Positions 37,794 through 48,793 are shown, counted from the first letter of the stretch. The stretch is 64,000 nt of DNA from Cellulophaga tyrosinoxydans (GCF_900176415.1 NZ_FWXO01000001.1:232086-296085); one strand, 5' to 3'. A program made the numbers and translations. Notes: generated by a model not told the origin, from the sequence alone.

Positions 37794-38588
37794 ATGCAAT
37801 ACGAAGGTGTTTTACAGAAGATGCAAACAGAGTTTGGAAGTCCTATTCAATATTACATGATTTTCGAAAACGATTTTTTGAATGTAAATCAGATTTTGAA
37901 CAAAAGAGTGACCATAAATTTTATAAAATACCAATGCCTAAATTGCGGCCAAGACAATCCTATTTACCGTCAAGGATTTTGCAGAAAATGCTTTTTTGAA
38001 ATCCCTTCGGCCGGAGATTGGATAATGAGGCCTGAATTAAGCACCGCCCATCTAGACAAAGAGGATAGAGATTTGGCTTACGAAAAGAAAGTACAACTAC
38101 AGCCGCACATAGTTTATTTAGCCAATTCAAGTAATATTAAAGTTGGTGTTACCAGAAAATCGCAGGTTCCCACTCGATGGATAGATCAAGGCGCACATGA
38201 AGCTATAGAAATTGTAGAAGTACCCAACCGATATTTAGCAGGCATTACCGAAGTTGCACTTAAAGACCATGTTGGCGACAAAACCAACTGGAGAACAATG
38301 CTAAAAAATGAAATTGAAGACAAAGACCTTATAGAATGGCGAAATAAATTAAAGCAATACATTCCAGAAGAAGCCTTGCCATATTTTATTGAAAGCAATA
38401 AAGAAACGCATCTTGAATTTCCCGTACTGCAATATCCTAAAAAAGTAAAAAGCCTTAATCTAGACAAAACACCAAATTTTACTGGAGTCTTATCTGGGAT
38501 TAAAGGCCAATACTTATTATTTTCAGACGATACCGTTTTTAATGTCCGTGGTAGCGAAGGTTATTATGTTTCGCTAGGCATTAATTAG
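37794..38588 (+). CDS. DUF2797 family protein
   Basis: A 264-residue cytoplasmic protein with a central Cys-rich zinc-binding segment (CLNCG and CRKC, about 46-70) and the DUF2797 core with VYLANSSNIKVGVTRKS and PTRWIDQGA, related to GIY-YIG-like folds. Function is not established. Its end overlaps the converging AsmA-like gene by 8 bases. Confidence 0.85.
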   Translation: MQYEGVLQKMQTEFGSPIQYYMIFENDFLNVNQILNKRVTINFIKYQCLNCGQDNPIYRQGFCRKCFFEIPSAGDWIMRPELSTAHLDKEDRDLAYEKKVQLQPHIVYLANSSNIKVGVTRKSQVPTRWIDQGAHEAIEIVEVPNRYLAGITEVALKDHVGDKTNWRTMLKNEIEDKDLIEWRNKLKQYIPEEALPYFIESNKETHLEFPVLQYPKKVKSLNLDKTPNFTGVLSGIKGQYLLFSDDTVFNVRGSEGYYVSLGIN

Positions 38589-41313
38589 TAGAGTCGTTTT
38601 TAACTTCAGTTTTCTTTTTCTTATTCAACAAACCACCTAAAACAGATTTAGCAGCATCTTTAACAGCATCTTTTTTAGCAGTTGCAGTATCTTTCTTTAC
38701 CGCAGTTGCTGTGGTATCCTTCTTGGTATTGCCTAATAATCCACCTAAAACATCTTTTACTTGGCTTTTAGAATCATTTGCAGCGGTTGTAGAATCTTTT
38801 TTCTTTTGATTTCCTGATAATAATCCACCAATAAGATCAGTAGCTTTATCCATACCCTTATTGATTAATTTTTGTTTTTCGATTTCAATAAGTTTAGATG
38901 TCAAATCTTTTACTCCTGTTGTAAAATCTGTTGTAACACTTGGATTTGTATATTCTCCTCCAATTGATGCAGTTACTGGTATAGTTAAATTATCCAACGA
39001 ACTTTCATCAATCTTAGCAATTAAATTAGTTACATCTTTACCTAAATATTTAGACGGAACATTAAGAACAGCAGTATAATTTAATTTTTTGTCAAAAGTG
39101 TGATTTCCATTTACCGTTACAGCTATATCTTGATAGTTAACTGTGAAAGGCTTTACTTTAACAGTTCCATTTTCAAAGGATAGTGCTGTTTTCAATCCTT
39201 TTAAATCTAGTTTATCTACATTTAAAAAGTTTAGTTTACTACTTAAAGCTGATAATACTTTAGTTTGATTCGCATTAATTTCAGTACCTAATAATTCTGC
39301 AAGAACACTACCAGAAATAGTCGCCAAATTAGGCGTAAAATCGTCGTTTAATTTCCCTGAAATTGCAATATCAGAATTCAACTGACCCTGTAATGCATTC
39401 GCCAATGGCGCAAGTACTTTAAACAATTCAAGTGCTTTAAATGTCTCGGCAATCTGAAAATTGCTCATATCCAATTTCATTGCAAAACTTGGTACGGCAT
39501 CTTTTGTGGAAACCTCTCCATTAAAAGCCAATTTTCCATTGAATATAGATGATGTCATATTCTGCAACGTTGCTTTTTCATCTTTAACTATTAATGTTCC
39601 AGAAACGTCTTTAAGTGTTAGGTTATCATAAATAACATTTGCAGCTGACGCATTAATAGTTGCATCTAAAAATGAAGGTATTTTTATTTGAGATGCTGTC
39701 GTAGTACTTGGTGTTTTTGCCTTTGTAGGCTCAACAACTGTTTCTTCAACCATAAAATCATTAACAGCAAAAGTGTTGGATTTTAAGTTAAAAGTACCCT
39801 CTACATTTTCATCATTAAACATAAATCCTAATAAATTATGTATGGATCCTGAGGCATTAAAATCTGTTTTACCTGTTACACCATTAAGCTCGTTTAAGGT
39901 TACCGTTTTTGGATTAAATGTTACCGAAGTGGAATTTATTTTAACCGGACTTTTTAATTCATCGGATTTATAAACAAAGTTTTTCAAGTTTAAATTACCG
40001 TTGATATTGGTGTTTTCATACCTTTTACTTTCTATAGAAGCCATATCAAATGCTGCATTTATATCAGCACTTAAAAGTCCTTCTAAATTTAAATCTGCAG
40101 GAACTGGATAAGCCTTTGCAATATTTGCCAAATTCATTTTCCCATCTACATGCGCCTTTACCTTAGTATTACCCATTAGATCTTTTATATTAGCTACCAT
40201 ATTGAATTTGTCTTCGTCTATCATAAAAGACAATTTTCGTATATCTACAAATGTATCTTCTGTAATACCGGTTTCATTAGTAATTTCAGTATCAATAAAA
40301 ACATTACGAACAGATTTAGGCAAATCTGGATATTTAAAAGAGGCATTATCTGACTTAATATCAATTTTAAATTTAGGAATATGCAAATCATCTACAATAC
40401 CATTAAATCTACCAGCAAGGGTGAAATTTCCGGTAGTTTTTACATTTTCAATATTTTTGGAATACTCAGCAGGTATCACCGCTAAAAAGTTCTTAAAATC
40501 TGATGATGGCGTTTTAAAACTAATATCCACCTCTTGATTATCATCATTCAACTTAACAAAACCATCAAATATTAATGGTAACTGATTTACAAGGGCTTCA
40601 TTCTTTAAAAATGAATAGGTGTTTGTAGTTAAATCTATTCCCAATAATGCATCTAATTTCACTGGATTTTTATTCAAGTAATTGGTACTGTCCATTTCAA
40701 AAGAAACTAAACCTGAGGTCTTGGTATCTAATTCTGATTTATCTAACGACAAGTCTCCTGTCCCTGAATGATTCATTTCTAGCAGTTCAAAACGCATGCC
40801 ACCTTCTTTATCCAAATACACTATTCTAGAGTTATTGATAGCGTAAGATTGCATGGAGAAAGTAAAATTACTGGTGTCCTCAGCACTAGCTTCAGTAGCA
40901 TTAGCATCCTCTTTAGCAATATCATAGTTTGCTACACCAGATTCATTTACAATAATATTCACTAGAGCATCATCTACCACCAAGCTAGAAATTACTATCG
41001 GCTCATTGGCGTCTTTGAACAATTCTTTTATAGACATATTCAATGCAACCTTTTTAGAAGAGAAAAGCGTGTCTCCTGCAAATGGAGCTTTGTTAACCAA
41101 TGTAATATTATTCATTGTTAAAGTTGCCTTTGGAAAAGATGAAAACAATGTTAAATCAGCATCTTCAAAATCGAACGTTGCCGTGATACTATTGTTTACT
41201 TTATTTTTTATAATATCAGCTATTTTACCTTTTAGAAAAAAGGGAGCAGCAACAAGCATTATCACGAATAACAAAAAGACAATACCAACAATTTTTAAAA
41301 TTTTCTTTTTCAT
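38581..41313 (-). CDS. AsmA-like protein with repetitive C-terminal tail
   Basis: A 910-residue envelope protein anchored by one N-terminal helix (about 6-28), followed by an AsmA-type repeating beta-groove region that in other bacteria bridges inner and outer membranes and moves phospholipids. The last 80 residues contain three VLGGLL-type amphipathic repeats separated by Lys/Asp/Thr-rich linkers. The frame runs to a TTG at 41370, but the ATG at 41313 places the membrane anchor correctly. No operon partner is clear. Confidence 0.83.
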   Translation of the reverse strand: MKKKILKIVGIVFLLFVIMLVAAPFFLKGKIADIIKNKVNNSITATFDFEDADLTLFSSFPKATLTMNNITLVNKAPFAGDTLFSSKKVALNMSIKELFKDANEPIVISSLVVDDALVNIIVNESGVANYDIAKEDANATEASAEDTSNFTFSMQSYAINNSRIVYLDKEGGMRFELLEMNHSGTGDLSLDKSELDTKTSGLVSFEMDSTNYLNKNPVKLDALLGIDLTTNTYSFLKNEALVNQLPLIFDGFVKLNDDNQEVDISFKTPSSDFKNFLAVIPAEYSKNIENVKTTGNFTLAGRFNGIVDDLHIPKFKIDIKSDNASFKYPDLPKSVRNVFIDTEITNETGITEDTFVDIRKLSFMIDEDKFNMVANIKDLMGNTKVKAHVDGKMNLANIAKAYPVPADLNLEGLLSADINAAFDMASIESKRYENTNINGNLNLKNFVYKSDELKSPVKINSTSVTFNPKTVTLNELNGVTGKTDFNASGSIHNLLGFMFNDENVEGTFNLKSNTFAVNDFMVEETVVEPTKAKTPSTTTASQIKIPSFLDATINASAANVIYDNLTLKDVSGTLIVKDEKATLQNMTSSIFNGKLAFNGEVSTKDAVPSFAMKLDMSNFQIAETFKALELFKVLAPLANALQGQLNSDIAISGKLNDDFTPNLATISGSVLAELLGTEINANQTKVLSALSSKLNFLNVDKLDLKGLKTALSFENGTVKVKPFTVNYQDIAVTVNGNHTFDKKLNYTAVLNVPSKYLGKDVTNLIAKIDESSLDNLTIPVTASIGGEYTNPSVTTDFTTGVKDLTSKLIEIEKQKLINKGMDKATDLIGGLLSGNQKKKDSTTAANDSKSQVKDVLGGLLGNTKKDTTATAVKKDTATAKKDAVKDAAKSVLGGLLNKKKKTEVKNDSTN

Positions 41314-41401
41314 AAAATTATTATTCTTTAAAAATATCTTTTTTAACAAACGCGTTTTGCGGCAATCCAAATTATTAATGACGCAATCACAAAATTTAAT
41401 T

Positions 41402-42112
41402 TCAGTAATCTAATTCGATTTCTTCTCCGACTTCTAATTTAAATCGTCTTCTAAATAGATATACGCAAAAGTATAAGAAAGGAGTGTCAAGAAATGCTAT
41501 AATTATCTTAAAAATAAACCCACTTATAACTAGACCACTAAATAAACTCCAAGGCAACACTTTAAACACACATAATAACCCAACTACAGTAACCGTGTCG
41601 ATAAACTGGGAGAGGAACGTGGAAAAATTATTTCGCAACCATAAATGTTTGCCTTTGGTTATTTTTTTCCAAAAATGATAGATGGCAACATCAATATATT
41701 GCGCAAAAAGATAAGCCATCATTGATGCTAAAACGGCAATTGGAGACAAGGCAAATACCTTATTAAACGTTTCATCATTTATTGGTGAAGAAGTAATTGC
41801 AGGCATATAATCTGCCAACAAAATAATTCCCATGGAGAAAAAAGATGCGAAAATTCCAGTAGTTACTAGCTGATTTGCCTTTTTACGCCCGTACATTTCT
41901 GAAACCAAATCGGTAATAAGAAAAGTTATAGGGTATGGCAAAATACCTACAGAGACCTCAAAAAGATTAGCATTCCAAATAGACACCTCTCCAAAGGGTT
42001 GCCATGAAACAAATTTTTGAAATATAAGATTGGATACCACCAAAGAGGTAATAAACAAAGCTGCCAAAAAAAGATAAATATTAAATGCTAATTTCCTGTC
42101 TTTCTTTGTCAT
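41402..42112 (-). CDS. Queuosine precursor transporter (YhhQ/VUT family)
   Basis: A 236-residue inner-membrane protein with about six helices and the family residues in PITFLITDLVSEMYGRKKA and SQFIDTVTV. Family members import preQ0/preQ1 for tRNA queuosine synthesis. It ends 31 bases before the AsmA-like upstream region and starts 15 bases after the sppA stop, so it is probably co-transcribed with sppA. Confidence 0.92.
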   Translation of the reverse strand: MTKKDRKLAFNIYLFLAALFITSLVVSNLIFQKFVSWQPFGEVSIWNANLFEVSVGILPYPITFLITDLVSEMYGRKKANQLVTTGIFASFFSMGIILLADYMPAITSSPINDETFNKVFALSPIAVLASMMAYLFAQYIDVAIYHFWKKITKGKHLWLRNNFSTFLSQFIDTVTVVGLLCVFKVLPWSLFSGLVISGFIFKIIIAFLDTPFLYFCVYLFRRRFKLEVGEEIELDY

Positions 42113-42127
42113 ACTTACTTAAATCCA

Positions 42128-43888
42128 TTATTTTATATTCATAATAAAGGGCATTCTTGCTTGAACACCTTGCTGTTTCATTGCTGATTTAACTTCTTTT
42201 AAAATAGAATAGGTTTCCTCACCAATTTCTTCTCTAATGAAATCTTGTTTTATTTTAGAACTCGCTCCACCAAAGTCTTCCATAAAACGCTCAAAACCTG
42301 ATTTATATTTTGGATAGCTATTAATTCCGTAGTTTTTTATTCCAGCTATTTCTGCTGCAGCTTTAATAGCATCATCTAATCCACCAATTTCATCAACAAG
42401 TCCTAAATTTTTTGCATCTACTCCACTCCAAACTCTTCCTTGTGCTACGCTATCTACCTCAGCAACTGTCATATTTCTTCCTTGTGCCACTCTACTTAAA
42501 AATGTACTATACGTATTCTCAACGCCTTCTTGAACGGTATTCCTGAACGCATCTGTCATTGGCTCAAATAATGAATAATCCACTGAGTTTTTATTAGTCC
42601 CAACTTGTTCTGCATTAATTCCAATTTTTTCTGCCAATTCACTTGCGTTTGGAATAGTACCAAAAACACCTATAGAACCGGTTATGGTTGTAGACTCTGC
42701 AAAAATTTTATCTGCGCCTGCGGCAATATAATAACCACCTGAAGCTGCAACATCTCCCATAGAAACAATTACTGGTTTAATTGCCTTTGTGAGCTCAATT
42801 TCTCGCCAAATAATATCTGAAGTTAAAGCACTTCCACCAGGAGAATTTACACGAAGTACAATAGCTTTTACATCTTCATCTTCCCTTGCTTTTATTAAAG
42901 AAGAATTAATAATGCCCTGACCAATAATATTGGGACCACCTTCTCCGTAAAAAATTTCACCTTGCGCATAGATTACTGCAATTTTATCATCTCCTTTTAA
43001 AAGCACTTTTTTCTTAGCACTTGGGATATAATCTTTTAAAGAGATATAATTAATATCATCTTTTAATGAAGCTTTTAAGGCATTCTTTATTTTGGTTTCG
43101 TATTCGTCAAAAAATAGAACATCATCAATTAACTTAGATTTTAAAGCTAATTCAGGAGTTCTTCCGCCTAAAGTATCTGCAATAGTGTTTAAGTTTTCAA
43201 CAGATAATTTGCGGCTTATCGCAACTTCATCAATCATGGAGTTCCAAAGAGAACTCAGCAATTCTTTGATTTGTGTTCTATTAGCATCACTCATTTCGTT
43301 GGACAAATAAGGTTCCACAGCGCTTTTATATTTGCCATGTCTTATCACTTCCATCTTTATTCCTGTTTTCTCTTGTAAATTTTTATAAAAAAGCACCTCT
43401 GATGAAAGACCTTTAAAATCTAAAACACCTACTTCATTTAAAAACAAACTATCAGCAACAGAGGATAAATAAAAATCTTTTTGAGTATATACATCTGCGT
43501 AAGCATAAATAAATTTTCCGCTTTCTTTGAAATCCTCCAAGGCAGCTCTAATGGCTTGCGTTTGTGACAAACCTGCCATGATAAAATTATTATTAATACT
43601 TATACCTTTTATCTTGTCATCAGCCTTGGCTACAGCAATGGCATGTAAAATTTCATCTAAACCCTGTGATTGTTGAAATAAACCTGCAAAAGGATCTGCA
43701 TTATCCCCACCAACATAATCCTCAACTGGATTTTGAATTTGGATTTCTAAAACAGAATTACTTTTAACCGTTTTTGTATCGTCTGCACTACTTACTAAGG
43801 CAATAAAAATAAAAAACATGGCCATCATAACTCCAAATGCAATAAGACATCCTAAAATGGCCGCCAATAGATTTCCTAAAAATTTCAT
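42128..43888 (-). CDS. sppA: Signal peptide peptidase SppA (67K type)
   Basis: Membrane-bound serine protease that degrades leftover signal peptides. The 586-residue protein has one N-terminal membrane helix and tandem S49 domains. The catalytic lysine is expected in the first domain (GKYKSAVEPY) and the serine in the second (VAASGGYYIAAGAD). The TTG at 43915 lies inside a -7 box, so the ATG at 43888 is chosen. Confidence 0.94.
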   Translation of the reverse strand: MKFLGNLLAAILGCLIAFGVMMAMFFIFIALVSSADDTKTVKSNSVLEIQIQNPVEDYVGGDNADPFAGLFQQSQGLDEILHAIAVAKADDKIKGISINNNFIMAGLSQTQAIRAALEDFKESGKFIYAYADVYTQKDFYLSSVADSLFLNEVGVLDFKGLSSEVLFYKNLQEKTGIKMEVIRHGKYKSAVEPYLSNEMSDANRTQIKELLSSLWNSMIDEVAISRKLSVENLNTIADTLGGRTPELALKSKLIDDVLFFDEYETKIKNALKASLKDDINYISLKDYIPSAKKKVLLKGDDKIAVIYAQGEIFYGEGGPNIIGQGIINSSLIKAREDEDVKAIVLRVNSPGGSALTSDIIWREIELTKAIKPVIVSMGDVAASGGYYIAAGADKIFAESTTITGSIGVFGTIPNASELAEKIGINAEQVGTNKNSVDYSLFEPMTDAFRNTVQEGVENTYSTFLSRVAQGRNMTVAEVDSVAQGRVWSGVDAKNLGLVDEIGGLDDAIKAAAEIAGIKNYGINSYPKYKSGFERFMEDFGGASSKIKQDFIREEIGEETYSILKEVKSAMKQQGVQARMPFIMNIK

Positions 43889-43912
43889 TAAAATTTCGTT
43901 ATAAATTCGCTG

Positions 43913-43920
43913 CAAAGATA
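43913..43920 (-). promoter_or_regulatory. Promoter -7 element of sppA
   Basis: The minus strand reads TATCTTTG, an exact match, 25 bases before the revised sppA start; it overlaps the discarded TTG codon. Confidence 0.6.
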
Positions 43921-43959
43921 ACCAATGTTAAATTGTTTTATTTATTTTGTTGCGCTATT

Positions 43960-45105
43960 ATGAACAACCCCAAAACTATTTACTTGTCTTTAGGCAGTAA
44001 TCTTGGCAACAAGCTTTACAACTTACAAAACGCTATTTTCAAAATTGCTGAAAATATTAGCGCTGTGCAATCTATTTCTAATGTGTACCAAAGCGCATCA
44101 TGGGGATTTGACTCGGATGATTTTTTAAATATTTGCATAGCAATAGACTCTGATTTAGCACCACATATACTATTAAAAAAAATTCACGAGATTGAAGAAA
44201 GTCTAGGAAGATATAGAAATACGACCGAAGGATATTTACCAAGAAGTATTGATATTGATATTTTGTATTACGGAAAAGAAGTTATTGAAACAGATCAACT
44301 AACAATTCCGCATGTTTCATTACAACTTAGACAATTTGTACTTAGACCATTAAGTGAAATTGCACCACAATTTTATCATCCAATTTTAAATAAGGATACT
44401 AGAAATTTAATACAAATGTGCAAGGACAAAACTGAGATTACTAAAACTCCCATTAAATTGCACAAAACAAAAGAATTACTTTTTTCAAAACTAAATTTTA
44501 TCGCCATTGAAGGTAATATTGGTGCAGGAAAAACAACCTTGGCAAATAAAATATCTGAAGATTTTAACGCAAAACTTATTTTAGAGCGTTTTGCTGACAA
44601 CCCTTTTCTTCCGAAATTTTACGAAGATCAAGCGCGTTATGCTTTCCCTTTAGAAATGTCTTTTTTAGCAGAACGGTATCAGCAATTTACAGATGATACT
44701 TCGCAATTTGACCTTTTTAAAAGTTTTATGGTTAGTGATTATGATATTTATAAATCGCTAATTTTTGCTAACGTAACCTTACAAGCGGAAGAGTTTAAAC
44801 TATATCGCAAGGTTTTTAATTTTATGCATAAAGAGGTTAAAAAACCAGGACTCTATGTATACTTATATCAGAATACGGAACGTCTTTTAGCAAATATAAA
44901 AAAGCGCGATAGGGATTACGAGCAAAATATTGCTTCGGACTATTTAGAAAAGATAAATAGAGGGTATTTAGATTTTATTAAAAGTGCACCTAACCATAAT
45001 ACTTTAATTATAGATATTAGTGAATTGGACTTTGTTGAGAATGAAAAAGACTACAATTTTATTTTAGATGCTATAATTGAACACACCACCACAATAAAAA
45101 ATTAA
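43960..45105 (+). CDS. folK: Fusion of HPPK (FolK) and a deoxynucleoside kinase
   Basis: A 381-residue two-domain protein. Residues about 1-150 are 6-hydroxymethyl-7,8-dihydropterin pyrophosphokinase (SLGSNLGNK near 9-17; RSIDIDIL at 95-102), which activates the pterin for folate synthesis. Residues about 178-381 are a deoxynucleoside kinase with P-loop GNIGAGKTT (184-192) and lid KKRDRDYE. A linker of about 25 residues joins them. The two reactions share only ATP use; fusions of this kind are known in Flavobacteriia. The ATG at 43960 is used because the upstream nine codons lie in the promoter region. A free paralogue of the kinase is at 5467. Confidence 0.93.
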   Translation: MNNPKTIYLSLGSNLGNKLYNLQNAIFKIAENISAVQSISNVYQSASWGFDSDDFLNICIAIDSDLAPHILLKKIHEIEESLGRYRNTTEGYLPRSIDIDILYYGKEVIETDQLTIPHVSLQLRQFVLRPLSEIAPQFYHPILNKDTRNLIQMCKDKTEITKTPIKLHKTKELLFSKLNFIAIEGNIGAGKTTLANKISEDFNAKLILERFADNPFLPKFYEDQARYAFPLEMSFLAERYQQFTDDTSQFDLFKSFMVSDYDIYKSLIFANVTLQAEEFKLYRKVFNFMHKEVKKPGLYVYLYQNTERLLANIKKRDRDYEQNIASDYLEKINRGYLDFIKSAPNHNTLIIDISELDFVENEKDYNFILDAIIEHTTTIKN

Positions 45106-45222
45106 GATAATTTTCACATTTTATTTGCGTAGTAGAAAAGGTTTTGCTTAATTGCATCTGTTAAAAACAAATATTGATTTTTTTCAATAGGAGATTTTAA
45201 AACTAACTAACTCAAACTATAC

Positions 45223-45256
45223 AAAAAACCCCGACCAATTAGGCTGGGGCTTTTTA
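45223..45256. terminator. Terminator between converging folK-dNK and RNA methyltransferase genes
   Basis: AAAAAACCCCGACC and GGCTGGGGCTTTTT form a GC-rich stem with two internal mismatches, flanked by A- and T-runs. Confidence 0.75.
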
Positions 45257-45270
45257 CTTTAATTAGTTTG

Positions 45271-45801
45271 CTATGGGTTAATTTTTGCCCAAAAATCCCA
45301 AACAACCACACCTACACTTACCGATATATTTAATGAATGTTTAGTGCCATATTGCGGAATTTCAATAATAACATCACTTGCAGAAACTACCTCTTGCGAC
45401 ACGCCTTTTACTTCGTTACCAAAAATTAAAGCATACTTTTCATTAGGCTTTGTTTTAAAATCATTCAGAAAAACAGCATTTTCTGCCTGTTCTATCGCTA
45501 TGGTTTTTATATTTTCTTTTTTTAATCGCTGCAATACCTCTAAGGTACTTTCCGCATATTCCCAAGCAACGCTATCTGTTGCCCCTAGTGCAGTTTTGTG
45601 AATATCTTTATGTGGAGGTTGCGCCGTAATACCACAGAGGTATATTTTTTCTATTAAAAAAGCATCTGCTGTTCTAAAAACCGATCCTATATTATTAAGA
45701 CTTCTAATATTATCCAACACTATAATGACAGGTGTTTTATCTGCGTCTTTAAATTGTTTAACATCTAAACGATCCAATTCACTATTTTTTAATTTTCGCA
45801 T
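45271..45801 (-). CDS. SpoU/TrmH family RNA methyltransferase
   Basis: A 176-residue SPOUT-fold enzyme that should 2'-O-methylate tRNA or rRNA using SAM. The three family motifs are visible: NIRSLNNIGSVFRTADAF (about 31-48), LIFGNEVKGVS (about 130-140) and IPQYGTKHSLNISVSVGV (about 148-165). It lacks an N-terminal substrate-recognition extension, like small TrmH/TrmL members; the target base is not predictable. Confidence 0.92.
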   Translation of the reverse strand: MRKLKNSELDRLDVKQFKDADKTPVIIVLDNIRSLNNIGSVFRTADAFLIEKIYLCGITAQPPHKDIHKTALGATDSVAWEYAESTLEVLQRLKKENIKTIAIEQAENAVFLNDFKTKPNEKYALIFGNEVKGVSQEVVSASDVIIEIPQYGTKHSLNISVSVGVVVWDFWAKINP

Positions 45802-45919
45802 GCTCTTTTTATGTTTAAAACTTATTTCAAAATATCAACAATTATACAATTTGCCTAAAGAAAATAGTACATTCGTTTTTAGTAGAAATTGGAGCAAAAA
45901 TAAGTTAATATTATAGCTT

Positions 45920-48532
45920 TTGGCAAAGACAGAAAAAAAGAAGGTAACACCTTTAATGAATCAGTACAATACCATCAAGAAAAAATATCCTGATGCACTA
46001 TTGCTTTTTAGAGTTGGCGATTTTTATGAAACTTTTGGCGATGACGCTATAAAAGCATCTCAGATTCTTGGTATTACCTTAACACACCGTAATAATGGTG
46101 GTGACAAAACAGAACTTGCCGGCTTTCCACATCATTCTGTAAATACCTATTTGCCAAAATTAGTTAAAGCAGGTTTGCGTGTAGCAATTTGCGACCAATT
46201 AGAAGATCCAAAACAAACAAAAACCATTGTAAAACGTGGTGTTACAGAACTAGTAACTCCTGGTGTAGCTTTTAATGATGATATTTTAAGTGCAAAAAGC
46301 AATAATTTTTTGTGTGCTGTTCATTTTGGACGAAAACTTATTGGTGTTGCTTTTTTAGACATATCCACAGGGGAGTTTTTTACATCGGAAGGAAATGAAG
46401 ATCAAGTAGATAAACTGCTACAAAATTTTTCTCCCAATGAAATATTAGTATCAAAAGCGCACAAAAAAGAATTTTTAGAAATTTTCGGGAAGCAATTCCA
46501 CACCTTCTTTATGGAAGATTGGGTCTATCAAGAAGATTATGCCTTAGAAACACTAACGAGTCATTTTAAAACTAAAAGCCTTAAAGGTTTTGGTGTAGAT
46601 CATCTAAATCATGGCATTATAGCGGCTGGTGTTGCCTTACATTACCTTTCAGAAACGCAACACCGTCAGTTACAACATATCAGCAAACTTGAACGCATTG
46701 CGGAGGAAGAACATATTTGGATGGATCGTTTTACAATTCGAAACCTTGAATTATACCAGGCCAATAATGTCAATGCAGTTACTTTGTTAGATGTTATTGA
46801 CAAAACAATATCTCCTATGGGAGGGCGAATGCTAAAAAGATGGCTAGCCTTACCACTAAAAAATATTGATAAAATTAAAAGAAGGCACCAAGTAGTAGCT
46901 TATTTACAAAAAAATGAAATTACACTACAAAAGCTTCAAAACCACATAAAACAAATTGGCGATTTAGAGCGGTTAATTTCTAAAGTGGCCACAGGCAAAA
47001 TTAACCCTAGAGAAGTAATTCAGTTAAAAAATTCTTTAGAAGCTATAGTCCCTATAAAACTGTTAGCAACAAATAGTGAAAATGAGGCTGTAAAAATTAT
47101 AGGCGATCAACTAAATACATGTGATTTGCTTCGTTCAAAAATCAAAGAAATGATTAATGAAGAAGCACCCGTAAACATGTTAAAAGGAGTTACCATTGCC
47201 AAAGGATATTCTGAAGAACTTGATGAATTGCGCGATTTAGCTTTTTCTGGCAAAGACTATTTAAACAAAATGCTGCAACGCGAAACGGAGCGCACAGGAA
47301 TTACTTCTTTAAAAATTGCATCAAATAATGTTTTTGGCTACTACATAGAAGTACGAAATACACATAAAGATAAAGTTCCAGAATCTTGGATACGCAAACA
47401 AACTTTGGTTAATGCTGAACGTTATATTACCGAAGAATTAAAAGAATATGAAAGTAAAATACTAGGTGCAGAAGAAAGAATATTAAGCTTAGAGCAGCAA
47501 TTATTTTCTCAATTAATTGTTTGGATGCAAGAATATATTGCACCAGTACAGAACAACGCCTACCAAATTGGACAATTAGATTGTTTATGTGGTTTTACAC
47601 AGTTAGCCAAAGAGAATAATTACAACGAACCCGAGATTAATGAATCCACCACTATTGAAATTAGCAATGGCAGGCACCCTGTGATCGAAAAACAATTGCC
47701 AATAGGCGATGTATATATTGCCAATGATGTTATTCTTAACAGAGAAGATCAGCAGATTATTATGATTACGGGCCCAAACATGAGTGGTAAATCTGCTATT
47801 TTACGACAAACAGCCCTAATTATTCTTTTAGCACAAATGGGAAGTTTTGTTCCTGCCGATACCGCAAAAATTGGTTATGTAGATAAGATTTTTACAAGAG
47901 TTGGCGCAAGTGATAACATTTCTATGGGAGAATCTACCTTTATGGTAGAAATGAACGAAACAGCATCTATCTTAAATAACTTGTCTGAACGAAGTTTGGT
48001 ATTATTAGATGAGATAGGCCGAGGAACCAGTACTTATGATGGTATATCTATTGCTTGGGCAATATCTGAATACTTACACGAACATCCAGCAAAAGCAAAA
48101 ACATTATTCGCCACTCATTACCATGAAATAAATGAAATGGCAACTACTTTTGAGCGTATAAAAAATTATAATGTATCAGTAAAGGAGCTAAAAGACAATG
48201 TTCTTTTCCTAAGAAAATTGACTCCTGGTGGAAGTGAACATAGTTTTGGCATTCATGTGGCTAAAATGGCCGGCATGCCCCAACAAGTTATTATTAAAGC
48301 TAACAAAATTTTAAAGAAACTAGAAAAATCACATTCTAGCGAAGAACTTACGGATAAATTAAATGATGCGCAGAATGAAATGCAATTGAGCTTTTTTAAT
48401 TTAGACGACCCCCTATTACAGCAAATAAAAGAAGAAATTACCCATTTAGACATCAATACGCTTACGCCTGTAGAAGCGCTAATGAAGCTAAATGAAATAA
48501 AACGGCTATTGACCAAGAAAAAAAATGCCTAA
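45920..48532 (+). CDS. mutS: DNA mismatch repair protein MutS
   Basis: Recognises mismatches and recruits MutL. The 870-residue protein has the mismatch-reading GDFYETF motif near the N-terminus, Walker A GPNMSGKS (618-625), the DEIGRGTST Walker B/signature (about 697) and a C-terminal helical tail. The start is TTG at 45920, giving the usual [17 protein letters not shown]-terminus; the first ATG would remove the conserved leading residues. Confidence 0.97.
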   Translation: MAKTEKKKVTPLMNQYNTIKKKYPDALLLFRVGDFYETFGDDAIKASQILGITLTHRNNGGDKTELAGFPHHSVNTYLPKLVKAGLRVAICDQLEDPKQTKTIVKRGVTELVTPGVAFNDDILSAKSNNFLCAVHFGRKLIGVAFLDISTGEFFTSEGNEDQVDKLLQNFSPNEILVSKAHKKEFLEIFGKQFHTFFMEDWVYQEDYALETLTSHFKTKSLKGFGVDHLNHGIIAAGVALHYLSETQHRQLQHISKLERIAEEEHIWMDRFTIRNLELYQANNVNAVTLLDVIDKTISPMGGRMLKRWLALPLKNIDKIKRRHQVVAYLQKNEITLQKLQNHIKQIGDLERLISKVATGKINPREVIQLKNSLEAIVPIKLLATNSENEAVKIIGDQLNTCDLLRSKIKEMINEEAPVNMLKGVTIAKGYSEELDELRDLAFSGKDYLNKMLQRETERTGITSLKIASNNVFGYYIEVRNTHKDKVPESWIRKQTLVNAERYITEELKEYESKILGAEERILSLEQQLFSQLIVWMQEYIAPVQNNAYQIGQLDCLCGFTQLAKENNYNEPEINESTTIEISNGRHPVIEKQLPIGDVYIANDVILNREDQQIIMITGPNMSGKSAILRQTALIILLAQMGSFVPADTAKIGYVDKIFTRVGASDNISMGESTFMVEMNETASILNNLSERSLVLLDEIGRGTSTYDGISIAWAISEYLHEHPAKAKTLFATHYHEINEMATTFERIKNYNVSVKELKDNVLFLRKLTPGGSEHSFGIHVAKMAGMPQQVIIKANKILKKLEKSHSSEELTDKLNDAQNEMQLSFFNLDDPLLQQIKEEITHLDINTLTPVEALMKLNEIKRLLTKKKNA

Positions 48533-48642
48533 ATTTTTTATTCAACTAATTTCTAAATGCCTGTTAATTAGCCAATAAAGCAACATGTTATTTTAGTTAA
48601 AATCTGTATCAAATATTTTTTAATTCTTTTACGCGATTTTTC

Positions 48643-48672
48643 TTTGGTTTTTATAGAATTGTATTAAATTTG
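48643..48672 (+). promoter_or_regulatory. Promoter of the tRNA-Gly/tRNA-Leu unit
   Basis: TTTG (48643-48646), 18 bases, then TAAATTTG (48665-48672): a good -33/-7 pair, about 50 bases before tRNA-Gly. Confidence 0.7.
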
Positions 48673-48721
48673 CATCCGCATTTGTAACGAATGCCACGTT
48701 CATTTAAATAAAACATTACTT

Positions 48722-48793
48722 GCGAAAGTAGCTCAGGGGTAGAGCATCACCTTGCCAAGGTGAGGGTCGAGGGTTCGAATCCCTTTTTTCGCT
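48722..48793 (+). tRNA. tRNA-Gly (GCC)
   Basis: A 72-nt cloverleaf. Acceptor GCGAAAG pairs with TTTTCGC. The anticodon stem TCACC/GGTGA encloses TTGCCAA with anticodon GCC. The T arm GAGGG-TTCGAAT-CCCTT is intact. CCA is not encoded. Confidence 0.97.

Noticed and set aside
38581-41370. Long AsmA-like and SppA starts (41370 and 43915)
   Set aside because: Both are TTG codons upstream of a good ATG, and the SppA one lies inside a -7 promoter element.
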